Assembly (NCBI GenBank): GCA_049680625.1
Contig: JBAUID010000108.1
Location: 1-64,000 of the forward strand
Reading direction: 5' to 3'
Source: JAUIAI01 sp049680625
GTDB lineage: Bacteria; Pseudomonadota; Gammaproteobacteria; Burkholderiales; Burkholderiaceae_E
Length of the DNA stretch: 64,000 nucleotides
The notes beneath the pieces are model-generated. The model was not told the origin of the DNA, did not search any database, and saw only the letters and a program-made list of their open reading frames with translations. This document shows positions 1 through 9,126 of this stretch, one piece after another (the first letter of the stretch is position 1; each line of letters starts with the position of its first letter). The translations under genes were made by a program, and so were the position numbers.

Positions 1-29
1 TGGCGTAAACACTTGGCAATAGTGGTTAG

Positions 30-56
30 GGGCTAAACGTGGCTAAGGGCTAAACG
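30..56. repeat. Short direct repeat beyond the first gene
   Basis: The 10-base unit gggctaaacg occurs at 30-39 and again at 47-56, with a third partial copy (ggctaa) between them. No gene is visible in the first 147 bases. The function is unknown and it may simply be a local duplication. Confidence 0.4.
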
Positions 57-62
57 GAATTG

Positions 63-121
63 AAAAAAAAACAGAGACAAAAATGAATAACGGACCAGCC
101 AGCATTTCGCTGACCGGTCCG
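63..121 (-). terminator. Probable terminator of the PQQ-type dehydrogenase gene
   Basis: Positions 91-121 form an imperfect hairpin (outer arms cggacc/ggtccg, about 13 pairs with two mismatches, loop attt). Read on the minus strand it follows the stop codon at 148. A run of nine A (63-71), which becomes U in the minus-strand RNA, lies about 20 bases further on. That spacing is longer than in a textbook terminator. Confidence 0.45.
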
Positions 122-147
122 ACAGATAAAGTACAGCAATAATCGCG

Positions 148-1557
148 TTATTTTGCTACGGTTTCTGCAACCTCGGCACCTTGCGGTACTTTGTCAGCAG
201 CAACAACGCGCCAAAGTGTGCCGGGCGGATTGGTGTCAGGCCCACGGTCGGCAAGATAGAAGTTGTTGGCATTAACCACCAGCACTTTGCCATCTTCGTC
301 ATAGCCGCCGGCCGTGAATTGCAGGCCGGTTTGCATCATTTCCTGTAGCTGCCACTTCGAGCCATCATGACCCAAACCGAACACCCGGCCGGAACACCAG
401 TCGCCTACCAGGTAAACGCCTTCCATGCCGGCGTAGTTGGCAACACCAAAGCCCTGAACCGAACATCCCCCCGTTTTGTTCTCTGGTGACCCCGGGTACG
501 AGTTAGTGTGTGGGTACTGAGCGGCTGGCAATGTGCCAACTACTGCGCACGGTTTGCCCGCCGGATCACCTGTCATCGGATGACAAAACGACGCTTCCAT
601 GCGTGGCCAGCCATAGTTGTGCCCCTTGTCACCGGCTTTCTCGAAGATGATTTCTTCCCAGTGGTTCTGGCCTACTTCGGCAATGAACAAATCTCCGGTT
701 TTCTGATCAAATGAAAATTCGTACGGATTGCGCACGCCATAAGACCAGATTTCGGGCCGCGATCGTGTTTTGATCTTGGAAAATTGTTCTTCCGTAATGC
801 CAAACAAAGACATCAGGCGTTCTTTTGAAGCATCGGCAAACGGATTGTCTTTTGGAATTTTGTACGGAATGGCATCGTCTTCTACGTTGACATCAATGCG
901 AAGCATTTTGGCGAGCAGGGTGGACAGATCTTGCCCGGCCTCGTACGGATCTCCTTCCCAGCCACCGTCACCAGAGCCGATATAAAGCATCCCGTCAGGG
1001 CCGAACTCTATCTGGCCGCCGTTGTGGTTGTACCAGGGTTGTTCGATACGCATGATGACCTTCGCGGTAGCGTTAGCACGCTTGGCATCAACAATGTCAG
1101 GGCTCTTCGGGTCTACGGTGAAACGAACAATTACGCCATCGCCGTTAAATGGCAGGGACGCATAATGAACAAAAAAGTAGCCGTTTTCCTTGAATTTGGG
1201 GTGAAAGGCAACCGCGTACAACCCTTGCTCAACGAAGCCGGTCTGCACATCATTACCCAGCGGGTTAATAGACGTCAGATCAAGGAACGGATCTTCGTTA
1301 ACTTTGCCGTCTTTGGCCACAATTTTAATTCTGCCGATACGCTCGACCACAAAGATGCGGCCGGTTCCATCGCCAGCATTGGCGACATTAATCGGATCTT
1401 TGAATCCGCCTGCGACCTTGACCAATGCAATTTTGGGGTCTCCAGGCAACTTTCCCCCTGGTCCGGCTACTTCATCAACACTCTTGGGCGCCTCTTTAGC
1501 GATAGTCGGCATTGCAAATGCCGCGGCCACAACTGCTGCTAGAAATCGAAATTTCAT
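148..1557 (-). CDS. PQQ-type soluble sugar dehydrogenase (glucose/sorbosone dehydrogenase family), exported
   Basis: A 469-residue protein with an N-terminal signal peptide (hydrophobic run, cleavage likely near residue 20 after PTIAK). The body is the six-bladed beta-propeller of the GSDH/Hedgehog-interacting-like family. Recognisable pieces are GGQIEFGPDGMLYIGSGDGG near 180-200, SYGVRNPYEFSFD near 275 and the late block ending VGDWCSGRVFGL. Family members oxidise aldoses or sorbosone in the periplasm with pyrroloquinoline quinone and pass electrons to a soluble acceptor. The true substrate cannot be read from the sequence. A strong ribosome site (GGAGGAGA) sits just before the ATG at 1557. 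No PQQ biosynthesis genes lie in the window, so the cofactor would come from elsewhere in the genome or from outside. Confidence 0.85.
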   Translation of the reverse strand: MKFRFLAAVVAAAFAMPTIAKEAPKSVDEVAGPGGKLPGDPKIALVKVAGGFKDPINVANAGDGTGRIFVVERIGRIKIVAKDGKVNEDPFLDLTSINPLGNDVQTGFVEQGLYAVAFHPKFKENGYFFVHYASLPFNGDGVIVRFTVDPKSPDIVDAKRANATAKVIMRIEQPWYNHNGGQIEFGPDGMLYIGSGDGGWEGDPYEAGQDLSTLLAKMLRIDVNVEDDAIPYKIPKDNPFADASKERLMSLFGITEEQFSKIKTRSRPEIWSYGVRNPYEFSFDQKTGDLFIAEVGQNHWEEIIFEKAGDKGHNYGWPRMEASFCHPMTGDPAGKPCAVVGTLPAAQYPHTNSYPGSPENKTGGCSVQGFGVANYAGMEGVYLVGDWCSGRVFGLGHDGSKWQLQEMMQTGLQFTAGGYDEDGKVLVVNANNFYLADRGPDTNPPGTLWRVVAADKVPQGAEVAETVAK

Positions 1558-1782
1558 GTCTCCTCCGAGTTGGGAAATTTATTGTGATTCTTGACCAACT
1601 ACTTAGCTATGTGTGTACTGGTTGAAACCCGAAGCTCGGGTTAACAACTGGAGAACATCATACCGATGTGAGACTACGCGCGTCAATTTTGTTATTGCTT
1701 ACCTTCCGTTTTTGGAACCGAAACCAGAAGGCCGCGAAATTTAATTTCACCCTGAAATTGACCATAGTGTCTCGGGTTTTTT

Positions 1783-2490
1783 TCAGGGTTCTTGCCAGAC
1801 CCGCTTCGCTTCGTCTTCACCAAGAGTGTAGTCCAGGCTGTAGAGTCCACCCACCGGGTTGTTACTGGCGCCGTGCTTGTGAACACCGGCTTCCCCCAGC
1901 AGCTCTGCTTTCACTTGTTCTAACGCGCTACGGTCGTAGGCTTCGACCAGGACAACCCAGTCCGCGACTGCATCGGGTACACCTCGCAGTTCTTTTTCCT
2001 GAGTCGGTGTCTGGCTGACCCCCCGGTCACCGATCAGCAAGTGAGCACCGCACAGGCCCGCACGCCGAGCTAAGCCGGGCAAGGTGTCAGCCGACAACCA
2101 ATCGCGAAGCGCTTTCTCGCGGCCGGCGCGGGCTGACAGCTGAATCGTTAAAAGGTAGCCGCCGATTCCCAGCCCGTAGCTGGAAGCAACCGCACACATC
2201 GTACGGTTCATGCCAGAAAATTGTTTGAGGGTTTGGCTGCTCCATGGGGTCGGATGGTTTAACCGTTTAAGGTAGGCCGGTGAATTCAACGTCGTCAGGG
2301 TTTCGACGTGATACATCACACAAGTGCGCGGGCTGCCCGTTAATGAGCGATAACGCAAACCGCGTAAGAAGCCCGGTATAGCCACGCGCTCAATCATGTG
2401 CTCATGCGTGTGCCAGTGGTCATGGTCTGCATCCTGTCCTGGTTGTAAATCGTACCAGGCGATAAAACAGCCTTGTCCAGGTAAAGCCAT
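1783..2490 (-). CDS. Dimeric alpha-beta barrel (EthD/DUF4286-like) protein, function unknown
   Basis: This 235-residue protein appears to hold two ferredoxin-like halves (about 1-110 and 120-215), as in tandem dimeric alpha-beta barrel proteins. The first half carries a histidine-rich stretch (HDHWHTHEHMIERV, residues 23-36) followed by PGFLRGLRY. This resembles the HxxEHxxER...PGF signature of EthD- and DUF4286-like proteins. There is no signal peptide. The family is often found with catabolic operons for aromatic or polyketide-like substrates, but no specific role can be assigned. It is divergent from the dehydrogenase gene at 2717. Confidence 0.6.
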   Translation of the reverse strand: MALPGQGCFIAWYDLQPGQDADHDHWHTHEHMIERVAIPGFLRGLRYRSLTGSPRTCVMYHVETLTTLNSPAYLKRLNHPTPWSSQTLKQFSGMNRTMCAVASSYGLGIGGYLLTIQLSARAGREKALRDWLSADTLPGLARRAGLCGAHLLIGDRGVSQTPTQEKELRGVPDAVADWVVLVEAYDRSALEQVKAELLGEAGVHKHGASNNPVGGLYSLDYTLGEDEAKRVWQEP

Positions 2491-2716
2491 GTCAATGACC
2501 CTCTATCAGGTTCAAATGTGCATCAACTGTGAAAACACGGGGAAGGTGTCAAATGCAGCGCATCAAATGCAGTACTTCGGCGTTTCTACCGTGCTTGCCG
2601 AATGTCTAAATGATGGCAATCACTTGCAGGATATCATTTTGCCAAAGGCGAATATCGGAAGAATCGATATTATCAAGATCAACACGATTCACCGGCCCAG
2701 CCGGAAGGGTTGAGCA

Positions 2717-3601
2717 ATGCTGACAACAGGGGTAATAGGGGCTGGTGCGATGGGGGCGGGCATCGCCACTCGTTTGATCAACACCGGCCATCAGGTTTTC
2801 GTGCGCGATATCCGCACCGGGCAGGAAGAAAAAATGGCGCAAGCCGGTGCAACCGTTGCGGCCGATGCAGGGTCGGTGCTGAGGTTGGCCGATACAGTGT
2901 TTGTCGTGGTCGTTACCGCCGACCAAATTGACGATGTTCTTGTTGGTCAGACAGGGTTGTTGGCCGCGCTGAGTGTTTTGCCTGATCCAAAGGCGAAGAC
3001 AATACTGCTGTGCAGTACGATTGCGCCGGCCGACACGATTCGACTGGCTGGCAAAATTTCTGAACTTGGTGCTGCGGTTATCGATGCGCCGATCTCTGGT
3101 GGACCGGCACGTGCTTACGATGGCTCGATGAGCATCATGCTGGCTGGGTCAGCAGACGATATTGCTCGTAACCAGTTGGTAATCGACGCAGTTGCCGAGC
3201 GTCAGTTTCGAATTTCCGAACACGTGGGTGACGGCGCCAAAGCAAAACTGGTCAACAACCTTGCTGGTGGCATTCATCTGGCCGCTGCCGCCGAGGCGTT
3301 GGCCATGGCAGACCGCCTGGGGCTTGACCTTGGCTTGATGCAAAAACTCATGTCAGCCAGCTCGGGTCAAAGCTGGGTGGCCGATGATCGCATGCCCCGA
3401 GCCCTGGCCGGCGATTTTGAACCGCGAGCGGCGACCCGGGTGTTGACCAAAGACCTCACCCTGGCCGCCCAGGTCGCCAAGCAGGCTGGCATCAGTCTGC
3501 CATTGGGTAGCGAAGCCCTTAACCGGTTTCGCGCAGCCTGTGAGGCGGGTTACGCCGAACAAGATGACGCTGCCATGCTGAAGTATTACCGGGGCTTGTA
3601 A
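2717..3601 (+). CDS. NAD(P)-dependent beta-hydroxyacid dehydrogenase (3-hydroxyisobutyrate dehydrogenase family)
   Basis: A 294-residue cytoplasmic enzyme with the N-terminal Rossmann signature GAGAMGAG, the substrate-binding block DAPISGG near 125 and the catalytic-lysine helix GDGAKAKLVNN near 173. Length and motif order fit the 3-hydroxyisobutyrate / tartronate semialdehyde / L-threonate dehydrogenase superfamily, which oxidises beta-hydroxyacids. The exact substrate is not determinable. An AAGGG ribosome site precedes the ATG. It is a single gene facing the convergent esterase at 3653. Confidence 0.85.
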   Translation: MLTTGVIGAGAMGAGIATRLINTGHQVFVRDIRTGQEEKMAQAGATVAADAGSVLRLADTVFVVVVTADQIDDVLVGQTGLLAALSVLPDPKAKTILLCSTIAPADTIRLAGKISELGAAVIDAPISGGPARAYDGSMSIMLAGSADDIARNQLVIDAVAERQFRISEHVGDGAKAKLVNNLAGGIHLAAAAEALAMADRLGLDLGLMQKLMSASSGQSWVADDRMPRALAGDFEPRAATRVLTKDLTLAAQVAKQAGISLPLGSEALNRFRAACEAGYAEQDDAAMLKYYRGL

Positions 3602-3652
3602 AAACTCTCACTACATCCACGCCATTTACTGGCGAGTTTCGTCCACTTTTAT

Positions 3653-4636
3653 TCAAAGCGTACTGAAGAAGCGCCAGATCTCGTCAGTGGCATTGATTTC
3701 TCGACTGCTGTTGCCAACCAGGAACTTTGGTATCCGGGTGCGCGCGCCGGGCCAAGTGTGACCGCCGCCTTGAATCCGGTACTGAACAATACGAACCCCG
3801 TCGGCGCAGTCGGAAAACTCGTGTCGTGAGATGGTCGTGTCGTCGTTTTTAAGGTCGCGCAACGGGTGGCTGGTGGGTGCCTGGCATGTGTTGGCTTTGC
3901 CAAACAATTCGAAAGTGTCGACCGCAGAGATTACTTGCCCGCGTTCATTGGTTTTTCGTACACCGTTGACAAAACCACCGTTGAAAGGAACAAAGTTGTC
4001 GTCTGTACCGTTTAGAAGTAGGACGCTCACCCGGGCGGGGCGACAGGATTGCGCGAGGTCTTGTGGCAGACTGGCAGCCACCGGGGCAACTGCGCGGAAT
4101 CGGCCAGATTCACACGCCAGGCGCAAGGCCATCATCCCCCCGTTCGAAATGCCGGTAGCAAAAACGCGTTTCGGATCGATTGGGATTTGCTGATTGATTT
4201 GGTCGATCAGTGCGTGCAGATAGCTGATGTCGTTTATTTTTGCCCGCTCCGGGAAAGCGAGTTGATCACCCCGGCCGTCGTTCCATCCGCGCTTGATGCC
4301 CGCCGGATACACAACAATAAAACCGTGTGTATCGGCCAGCTTGTTAAATTCGCTATGAGTTGCCCACTCAATCTGACTGGGCCGCCCGCCGCCGCCGTGT
4401 AAAACCATCACCAGCGCCCGGGGCTTTTTGGCGGCGGTGACCGTAGCGCTTGCCGGGACGTAGAGCAAATAGTCGCGCTCATACCCATCGTGCGACAGGG
4501 TAGCGGCCAGGGCCGGGCTGGCCTGAACGGATTGCGATAAAAGAATCGGTGTCAGAAACAATGCACTGACCAGGAACACGCCGGAAATGTTCGCTAACCT
4601 TGCTAAGGTCGCAAACAATCTATTTGTCGGCATCAT
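3653..4636 (-). CDS. Exported PHB-depolymerase/feruloyl-esterase-like alpha/beta hydrolase (LpqC family)
   Basis: A 327-residue serine hydrolase. I start it at the double ATG at 4636/4633 because this gives a compact signal peptide ending near SVQASPA. Longer in-frame starts (4693 or 4849) add unrelated sequence and run into the ETF-QO gene. The body shows the oxyanion stretch LHGGGG, the nucleophile elbow GISNGG (serine), an aspartate in NGTDDNFVPF and the histidine in GGGHTWPG. These proteins act outside the cytoplasm on polyhydroxybutyrate-like or hydroxycinnamoyl esters. The gene follows ETF-QO on the same strand after 70 bases, with only a weak ribosome site. Confidence 0.8.
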   Translation of the reverse strand: MMPTNRLFATLARLANISGVFLVSALFLTPILLSQSVQASPALAATLSHDGYERDYLLYVPASATVTAAKKPRALVMVLHGGGGRPSQIEWATHSEFNKLADTHGFIVVYPAGIKRGWNDGRGDQLAFPERAKINDISYLHALIDQINQQIPIDPKRVFATGISNGGMMALRLACESGRFRAVAPVAASLPQDLAQSCRPARVSVLLLNGTDDNFVPFNGGFVNGVRKTNERGQVISAVDTFELFGKANTCQAPTSHPLRDLKNDDTTISRHEFSDCADGVRIVQYRIQGGGHTWPGARTRIPKFLVGNSSREINATDEIWRFFSTL

Positions 4637-4706
4637 CGCGTCATTTTCTGATGACAATCCGGGGTTGAGCTCGCGGCGGGATGAATGTCTCATCGTCAGA
4701 GGGTAT

Positions 4707-6359
4707 CTACATGTTGGGATAGTTCGGGCCGCCACCGCCTTCGGGCACAACCCAGACGATATTCTGGGTTGGATCTTTAATGTCGCAGGTTTTGCAATGC
4801 ACGCAGTTCTGGGCATTGATCTGCAGGCGATCATTGCCGGTGCTGTCATCTTTTACAAACTCGTAAACACCAGCCGGGCAGTAACGCTGTTCAGGGCCAG
4901 CGTACTTGGCCAGGTTGATATCCACCGGGACGGTGTCGTTCTTCAGGGTCAGGTGAATTGGTTGATTTTCTTCGTGATTGGTATTGGATACAAATACCGA
5001 CGACAATTTATCGAAACTGATTTTGCCATCGGGCTTCGGATAGTTGATCGGCTGACATTGTGCTGCCGGCTTCAAATATTCGTGATCCGGCTTCTTACTG
5101 TGCATGGTGAACGGGGCCTTGCCACGAAATAGCACTTGGTCAACGCCAACCATCAACGTACCGGCCCACAGACCTTTGCCCATCATCGGCTTAAAGTTTC
5201 TGGCGCGGTGTAGTTCGTCGTGTAACCATGACTTTTCGAACGCAGCCGTATAGGCAGTGAGTTCATCACCGCTGCGTTCGGCGGTTACTGCATCAAAGGC
5301 TGCCTGCGCTGCCAGCATGCCAGATTTAATTGCTGCATGGCTGCCTTTGATTCGGGACGCATTGAGAAATCCAGCTTCGCAGCCAATTAATACTCCACCC
5401 GGAAAAGTGAGTTTTGGCAGGCAATTCAGGCCGCCGGCTGTCAGTGCACGGGCACCGTAGGCAATACGTTTACCACCTTCGAAAAATCCGCGAATCGACG
5501 GATGAGTTTTGTAGCGTTGAAACTCTTCGAAAGGTGCCAGGTAGGGGTTGGTATAGTTCAGCCCAACCACATAGCCAACGGCAACCTGATTGTCTTCGAG
5601 GTGGTATAAAAACGAGCCACCGTAAGTGTCATTCGGCAACGGCCATCCCGCAGTATGGATAACCAGGCCCGGTTTGTGTTTGGCCGGATCGATTTCCCAC
5701 AGTTCTTTGATACCAATGCCGTAGCTTTGGGGGTCTTTGCCTTCGTCCAGGTTGTAGCGGGCAATCAGTGTTTTGCCCAGCTGACCCCGCGCGCCTTCCG
5801 CAAAAAATGTGTACTTGGCATGCAGTTCGATGCCTGACTGAAATGCGTCGGATGGTTTGCCATCGCGACCAACCCCCATATTGCCAGTGGCCACACCTTT
5901 TACCGAACCATCATCATTGAACAAAACCTCGGCCGCAGCAAAGCCTGGGTAAATTTCGACTCCCAATGCCTCGGCTTGTTCACCAAGCCAGCGAACAACA
6001 TTGGCCAGGCTAACGATGTAGTTGCCGTGGTTCTGAAAGCAACCCGGCAACATCCAGCCCGGTACCTGGTTCGAACTGGTGGGGTTCAGGAAAAGAAAAC
6101 GGTCTTCAGTGACTTCGACGTTGAGTGGTGCGCCGGCTTCTTTCCAGTTGGGCATGAGTTCAGTAATCGCTTTTGGGTCCATTACCGCACCCGACAAGAT
6201 ATGTGCGCCGACTTCAGAACCCTTCTCGATGACGCAGACGTTAATGTCCGTGCCTTTCTCGGCGGCTATTTGCTTGAGGCGTATAGAAGCCGACAGTCCG
6301 GCCGGGCCACCGCCGACTACAACCACATCAAACTCCATCGATTCGCGCACGGTTTCCAT
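4707..6359 (-). CDS. Electron transfer flavoprotein-ubiquinone oxidoreductase
   Basis: A 550-residue ETF-QO, the usual length. It passes electrons from acyl-CoA and related dehydrogenases, through ETF, to the quinone pool at the inner membrane. The FAD-binding site is VVVVGGGPAGLSASIRL at the N-terminus. The C-terminal 4Fe-4S domain has cysteines in RYCPAGVYEF and in CVHCKTCDI. The start at 6359 (METVRE) is preferred because an AGGA ribosome site lies seven bases upstream. The in-frame ATG at 6413 adds 18 residues with no ribosome site. ETF itself is not in the window, but the acyl-CoA dehydrogenase at 45982 would feed this route. Confidence 0.95.
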   Translation of the reverse strand: METVRESMEFDVVVVGGGPAGLSASIRLKQIAAEKGTDINVCVIEKGSEVGAHILSGAVMDPKAITELMPNWKEAGAPLNVEVTEDRFLFLNPTSSNQVPGWMLPGCFQNHGNYIVSLANVVRWLGEQAEALGVEIYPGFAAAEVLFNDDGSVKGVATGNMGVGRDGKPSDAFQSGIELHAKYTFFAEGARGQLGKTLIARYNLDEGKDPQSYGIGIKELWEIDPAKHKPGLVIHTAGWPLPNDTYGGSFLYHLEDNQVAVGYVVGLNYTNPYLAPFEEFQRYKTHPSIRGFFEGGKRIAYGARALTAGGLNCLPKLTFPGGVLIGCEAGFLNASRIKGSHAAIKSGMLAAQAAFDAVTAERSGDELTAYTAAFEKSWLHDELHRARNFKPMMGKGLWAGTLMVGVDQVLFRGKAPFTMHSKKPDHEYLKPAAQCQPINYPKPDGKISFDKLSSVFVSNTNHEENQPIHLTLKNDTVPVDINLAKYAGPEQRYCPAGVYEFVKDDSTGNDRLQINAQNCVHCKTCDIKDPTQNIVWVVPEGGGGPNYPNM

Positions 6360-6583
6360 TGTTGATTCCTGTTCTCGAGAGGCGGGCCGACTGCCAGGCG
6401 GCAAAAGCGGCATTCAATGCTGTATTTTAAGCGATTGACAGATGCTGACACAGCGAATCAGGGGTTCTTTGTGGAAAATCATCAACTCCATGCCTGCGCA
6501 CCCGTCACCAGCAACGCCGGCGCACGGTAAACTGGTCTTATGCAAACTCATCACGAGGCCAGGTTGGACCTGGCAGGGGAATA

Positions 6584-7807
6584 ATGGTTGATTTTGATCT
6601 GTCTGCGATACCGGATACCTTCTACGACGATCCCTATCCTGTTTACCGGGCGTTGCGCGAGCGTAGTCCGTTGCATCGGATGAGTGACGGGAGTTTGTTT
6701 TTAACGCGTTACGCTGATGTGGTTGATGTTTACCGGCATCCGTCAGCCAGTTCCGACAAACAGGTCGAGTTCAAGCCAAAGTATGGCGACTCGCCATTGT
6801 TCGAACATCACACTACCTCCCTGGTCTTCAACGATCCGCCTTTACATACCCGGGTTCGCCGCCTGCTGATGGGGGCAGTGAATCAGCGTGCGATGAACCG
6901 GATGTTGCCTGCGGTCACAACACTGGTTGATCATCTGCTTGACGACATGGCTGGCAAAGAGCACGTGGACCTGATCGCCGACTTTGCCGCCGTTATACCG
7001 ATCGAAGTCATTGGCAGTATGCTGGCGATTCCGCGCGACCAGCGTGAGCCGCTGCGCGACTGGTCGCTGGCTATTCTCGGCGCGCTCGAGCCGGTACTGT
7101 CCGACGAGGCGCTGGAACGTGGCAATCGTGCGGTTGTGGCGTTTGCTGCCTTTCTGACCGATATTATTGCTGATCGGCGTGAGCATCCACTCGACCCGGA
7201 CGAAGATGTGCTGACCCGGTTAATCCAGGGGGAGCCAACTGATCGCTCAGTCAGCACACAAGATTACGATCGCTTGTCTGTCCGTGAGTTGATTCACCAA
7301 TGTATCTTCATGCTGAACGCCGGACACGAGACAACAACCAACCTGATTGGTAACGGTACCTGGTTACTGCTTCAGAACCCTGACGAATTGCAGCGTTTGC
7401 GACAGATGCCCGAGCTGATTGCCACGGCAGTTGAAGAAATGTTACGTTGTGAAGGCCCGATTCAACTGAACAACAGAAGACTTATCGCGCCCGCCTCAAT
7501 TGGCGGTCAGGAGTTTCCGGCCGGTACGCTGATTACTCTGTGTATCGGGGCCGCCGGCAGAGACCCGGAAGAGTTTGTGAATCCGGATCACTTTGATGTT
7601 GGCCGAAAACCGAATCGACATGTTGCCTTTGGACATTCTGCCCACGCCTGCGTCGGCATGAATATCGCTCGAATGGAGGGCCGCATTGCGCTTGGCCACC
7701 TGGTTGCGCGGTTTTCCCGAATTGAAGCAAACGGCGAACCCGACCGTGACCGGCGGGTTCGCTTCAGGGGTTTTCGCCAGCTGCCGGTGCGCCTGAGCAG
7801 TCGCTAA
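6584..7807 (+). CDS. Cytochrome P450 monooxygenase
   Basis: A 407-residue soluble bacterial P450. It shows the I-helix oxygen-activation motif AGHETTTN (around 247), the K-helix ExxR in EEMLR (around 285) and the haem-thiolate loop FGHSAHACVG with the ligand cysteine near 355. Such class I enzymes hydroxylate small hydrophobic substrates and need a ferredoxin and reductase, neither of which is encoded nearby. A ribosome site (AGGGG) sits six bases before the ATG. It is followed after 47 bases by a hotdog thioesterase on the same strand, so the two may be co-transcribed. The CYP family and substrate are not assignable. Confidence 0.93.
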   Translation: MVDFDLSAIPDTFYDDPYPVYRALRERSPLHRMSDGSLFLTRYADVVDVYRHPSASSDKQVEFKPKYGDSPLFEHHTTSLVFNDPPLHTRVRRLLMGAVNQRAMNRMLPAVTTLVDHLLDDMAGKEHVDLIADFAAVIPIEVIGSMLAIPRDQREPLRDWSLAILGALEPVLSDEALERGNRAVVAFAAFLTDIIADRREHPLDPDEDVLTRLIQGEPTDRSVSTQDYDRLSVRELIHQCIFMLNAGHETTTNLIGNGTWLLLQNPDELQRLRQMPELIATAVEEMLRCEGPIQLNNRRLIAPASIGGQEFPAGTLITLCIGAAGRDPEEFVNPDHFDVGRKPNRHVAFGHSAHACVGMNIARMEGRIALGHLVARFSRIEANGEPDRDRRVRFRGFRQLPVRLSSR

Positions 7808-7854
7808 GGCGTTAAGGGTTTTCCAATCGGCCGTCTCCATACATCGAGGAAGAA

Positions 7855-8355
7855 ATGATGAGTGACTCTAAATCAAGTGGTTCCGGCCTGCCGGTCGCAG
7901 TAACCGGTGACCTGGCCACCGACCGGGCAGGGCGCACGGCAGTGTTCGAAATGGAAATTCCAATTCGATGGGCTGACATGGACGCCCAGCGCCATGTCAA
8001 CAACGTGATGTACTTCCGATATATGGAGCAAGCCCGGATCAGCTGGATTGATGCGATGGATGTGCGTAGTCATGGCGCTGAACAAGGCCCGGTGGTGATC
8101 AACGCTTTTTGTAGTTTTTTGCAGCAGATGCGCTTTCCGGGGACAATTCTTGCGCGTTTGTCGGTAGCGCAGTTTGGCCGCTCAAGCGTCATGACTTTTG
8201 TTGATATGAGTCTGACCGACGAGCCGGAAACAATTTGTGCAACCGGGGGGGCCAAACTGGTTTGGATCAACTACGACCAGGCCAAATCAGTGCCTTTGCC
8301 CGAAGCAGTGCGCGAGCGCATGAGTCGGCCAATTGGCCTGCTCGGCAACCAATAA
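7855..8355 (+). CDS. Hotdog-fold acyl-CoA thioesterase (YbgC/FadM type)
   Basis: A 166-residue hotdog protein with the classical N-terminal block IRWADMDAQRHVNNVMYFRY (residues 37-56). The aspartate in this block is the usual catalytic residue of 4-hydroxybenzoyl-CoA-thioesterase-like enzymes. The enzyme probably hydrolyses acyl-CoA esters in the cytoplasm. About 30 N-terminal residues precede the fold, longer than usual. The ribosome site GAGGAAGA is just before the two adjacent ATGs (7855, 7858). Confidence 0.85.
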   Translation: MMSDSKSSGSGLPVAVTGDLATDRAGRTAVFEMEIPIRWADMDAQRHVNNVMYFRYMEQARISWIDAMDVRSHGAEQGPVVINAFCSFLQQMRFPGTILARLSVAQFGRSSVMTFVDMSLTDEPETICATGGAKLVWINYDQAKSVPLPEAVRERMSRPIGLLGNQ

Positions 8356-8459
8356 TCGGACGGCTGAAGTACGCGGCTGAAAATTGTGGTTGATCTGAGG
8401 TTGATTTAAGCCGGTAGATTCAGCCTGGTGGTTTCGCCAGGCGTCAGGTGTCACCCCCT

Positions 8460-9113
8460 TTAGGCGACCGCTGAGACGTCCAGCGGGCATCCCGATTTGG
8501 CGCTGATCTCGTCAGCGCTGACCCCGGGGGCCAGTTCGGTGACTTTCAGGCCTTGTTCGCTCACCTGCATAACGCCCAGGTCGGTAATGACCAGATCCAC
8601 GACCCCAACCCCGGTGAGTGGCAGGTCACAGGCTGGCAGAATTTTCATCGATTCAGAGCCGTCTTTTTTCTTGGCCGTATGCTCCATCAGCACTATCACC
8701 TTACCGACGCCGGCAACCAGGTCCATTGCGCCGCCCATGCCTTTGACCATCTTGCCGGGAATCATCCAGTTGGCCAGGTCCCCATGTTGACTGACCTGCA
8801 TCGCGCCCAGAATAGCCAGGTTGATTTTGCCGCCCCGAATCATGCCAAAAGAATCTGCACTGGAGAAGATTGAAGAGCCGGGCAAGGTGGTCACCGTTTG
8901 TTTGCCGGCATTGATCATGTCAGGGTCAATTTCGTCTTCGGTCGGAAAAGGGCCGATCCCCAGCAATCCGTTCTCACTTTGCAACCAGACTTCCATGCCG
9001 TCGGGTACGTGGTTGGCGACCAGCGTCGGCAAACCAATACCCAGGTTGACGTAATACCCGTCCTGCAGCTCTTTTGCTGCCCGGGCTGCCATCTCATCTC
9101 TGTTCCATGCCAT
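8460..9113 (-). CDS. scoB: 3-oxoacid CoA-transferase, subunit B
   Basis: The 217-residue beta subunit of a succinyl-CoA:3-ketoacid (acetoacetate) CoA-transferase. The catalytic glutamate lies in SENGLLGIGP near residue 50, and GGAMDLVAGVGKVIV is typical of subunit B. It makes acetoacetyl-CoA using succinyl-CoA, for ketone-body or short-chain acid use. The start at 9113 (MAWNRDE) has a strong AGGAGA ribosome site. The upstream in-frame extension is shadow sequence inside scoA. The gene begins 13 bases after scoA ends, a standard subunit pair. Confidence 0.93.
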   Translation of the reverse strand: MAWNRDEMAARAAKELQDGYYVNLGIGLPTLVANHVPDGMEVWLQSENGLLGIGPFPTEDEIDPDMINAGKQTVTTLPGSSIFSSADSFGMIRGGKINLAILGAMQVSQHGDLANWMIPGKMVKGMGGAMDLVAGVGKVIVLMEHTAKKKDGSESMKILPACDLPLTGVGVVDLVITDLGVMQVSEQGLKVTELAPGVSADEISAKSGCPLDVSAVA

Positions 9114-9126
9114 GTTGTTCTCCTGA

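Noticed and set aside
931..1542. A 203-codon frame on the plus strand opposite the PQQ-type dehydrogenase
   Set aside because: It is fully antisense to a gene with a signal peptide and family motifs, and its product matches no family.
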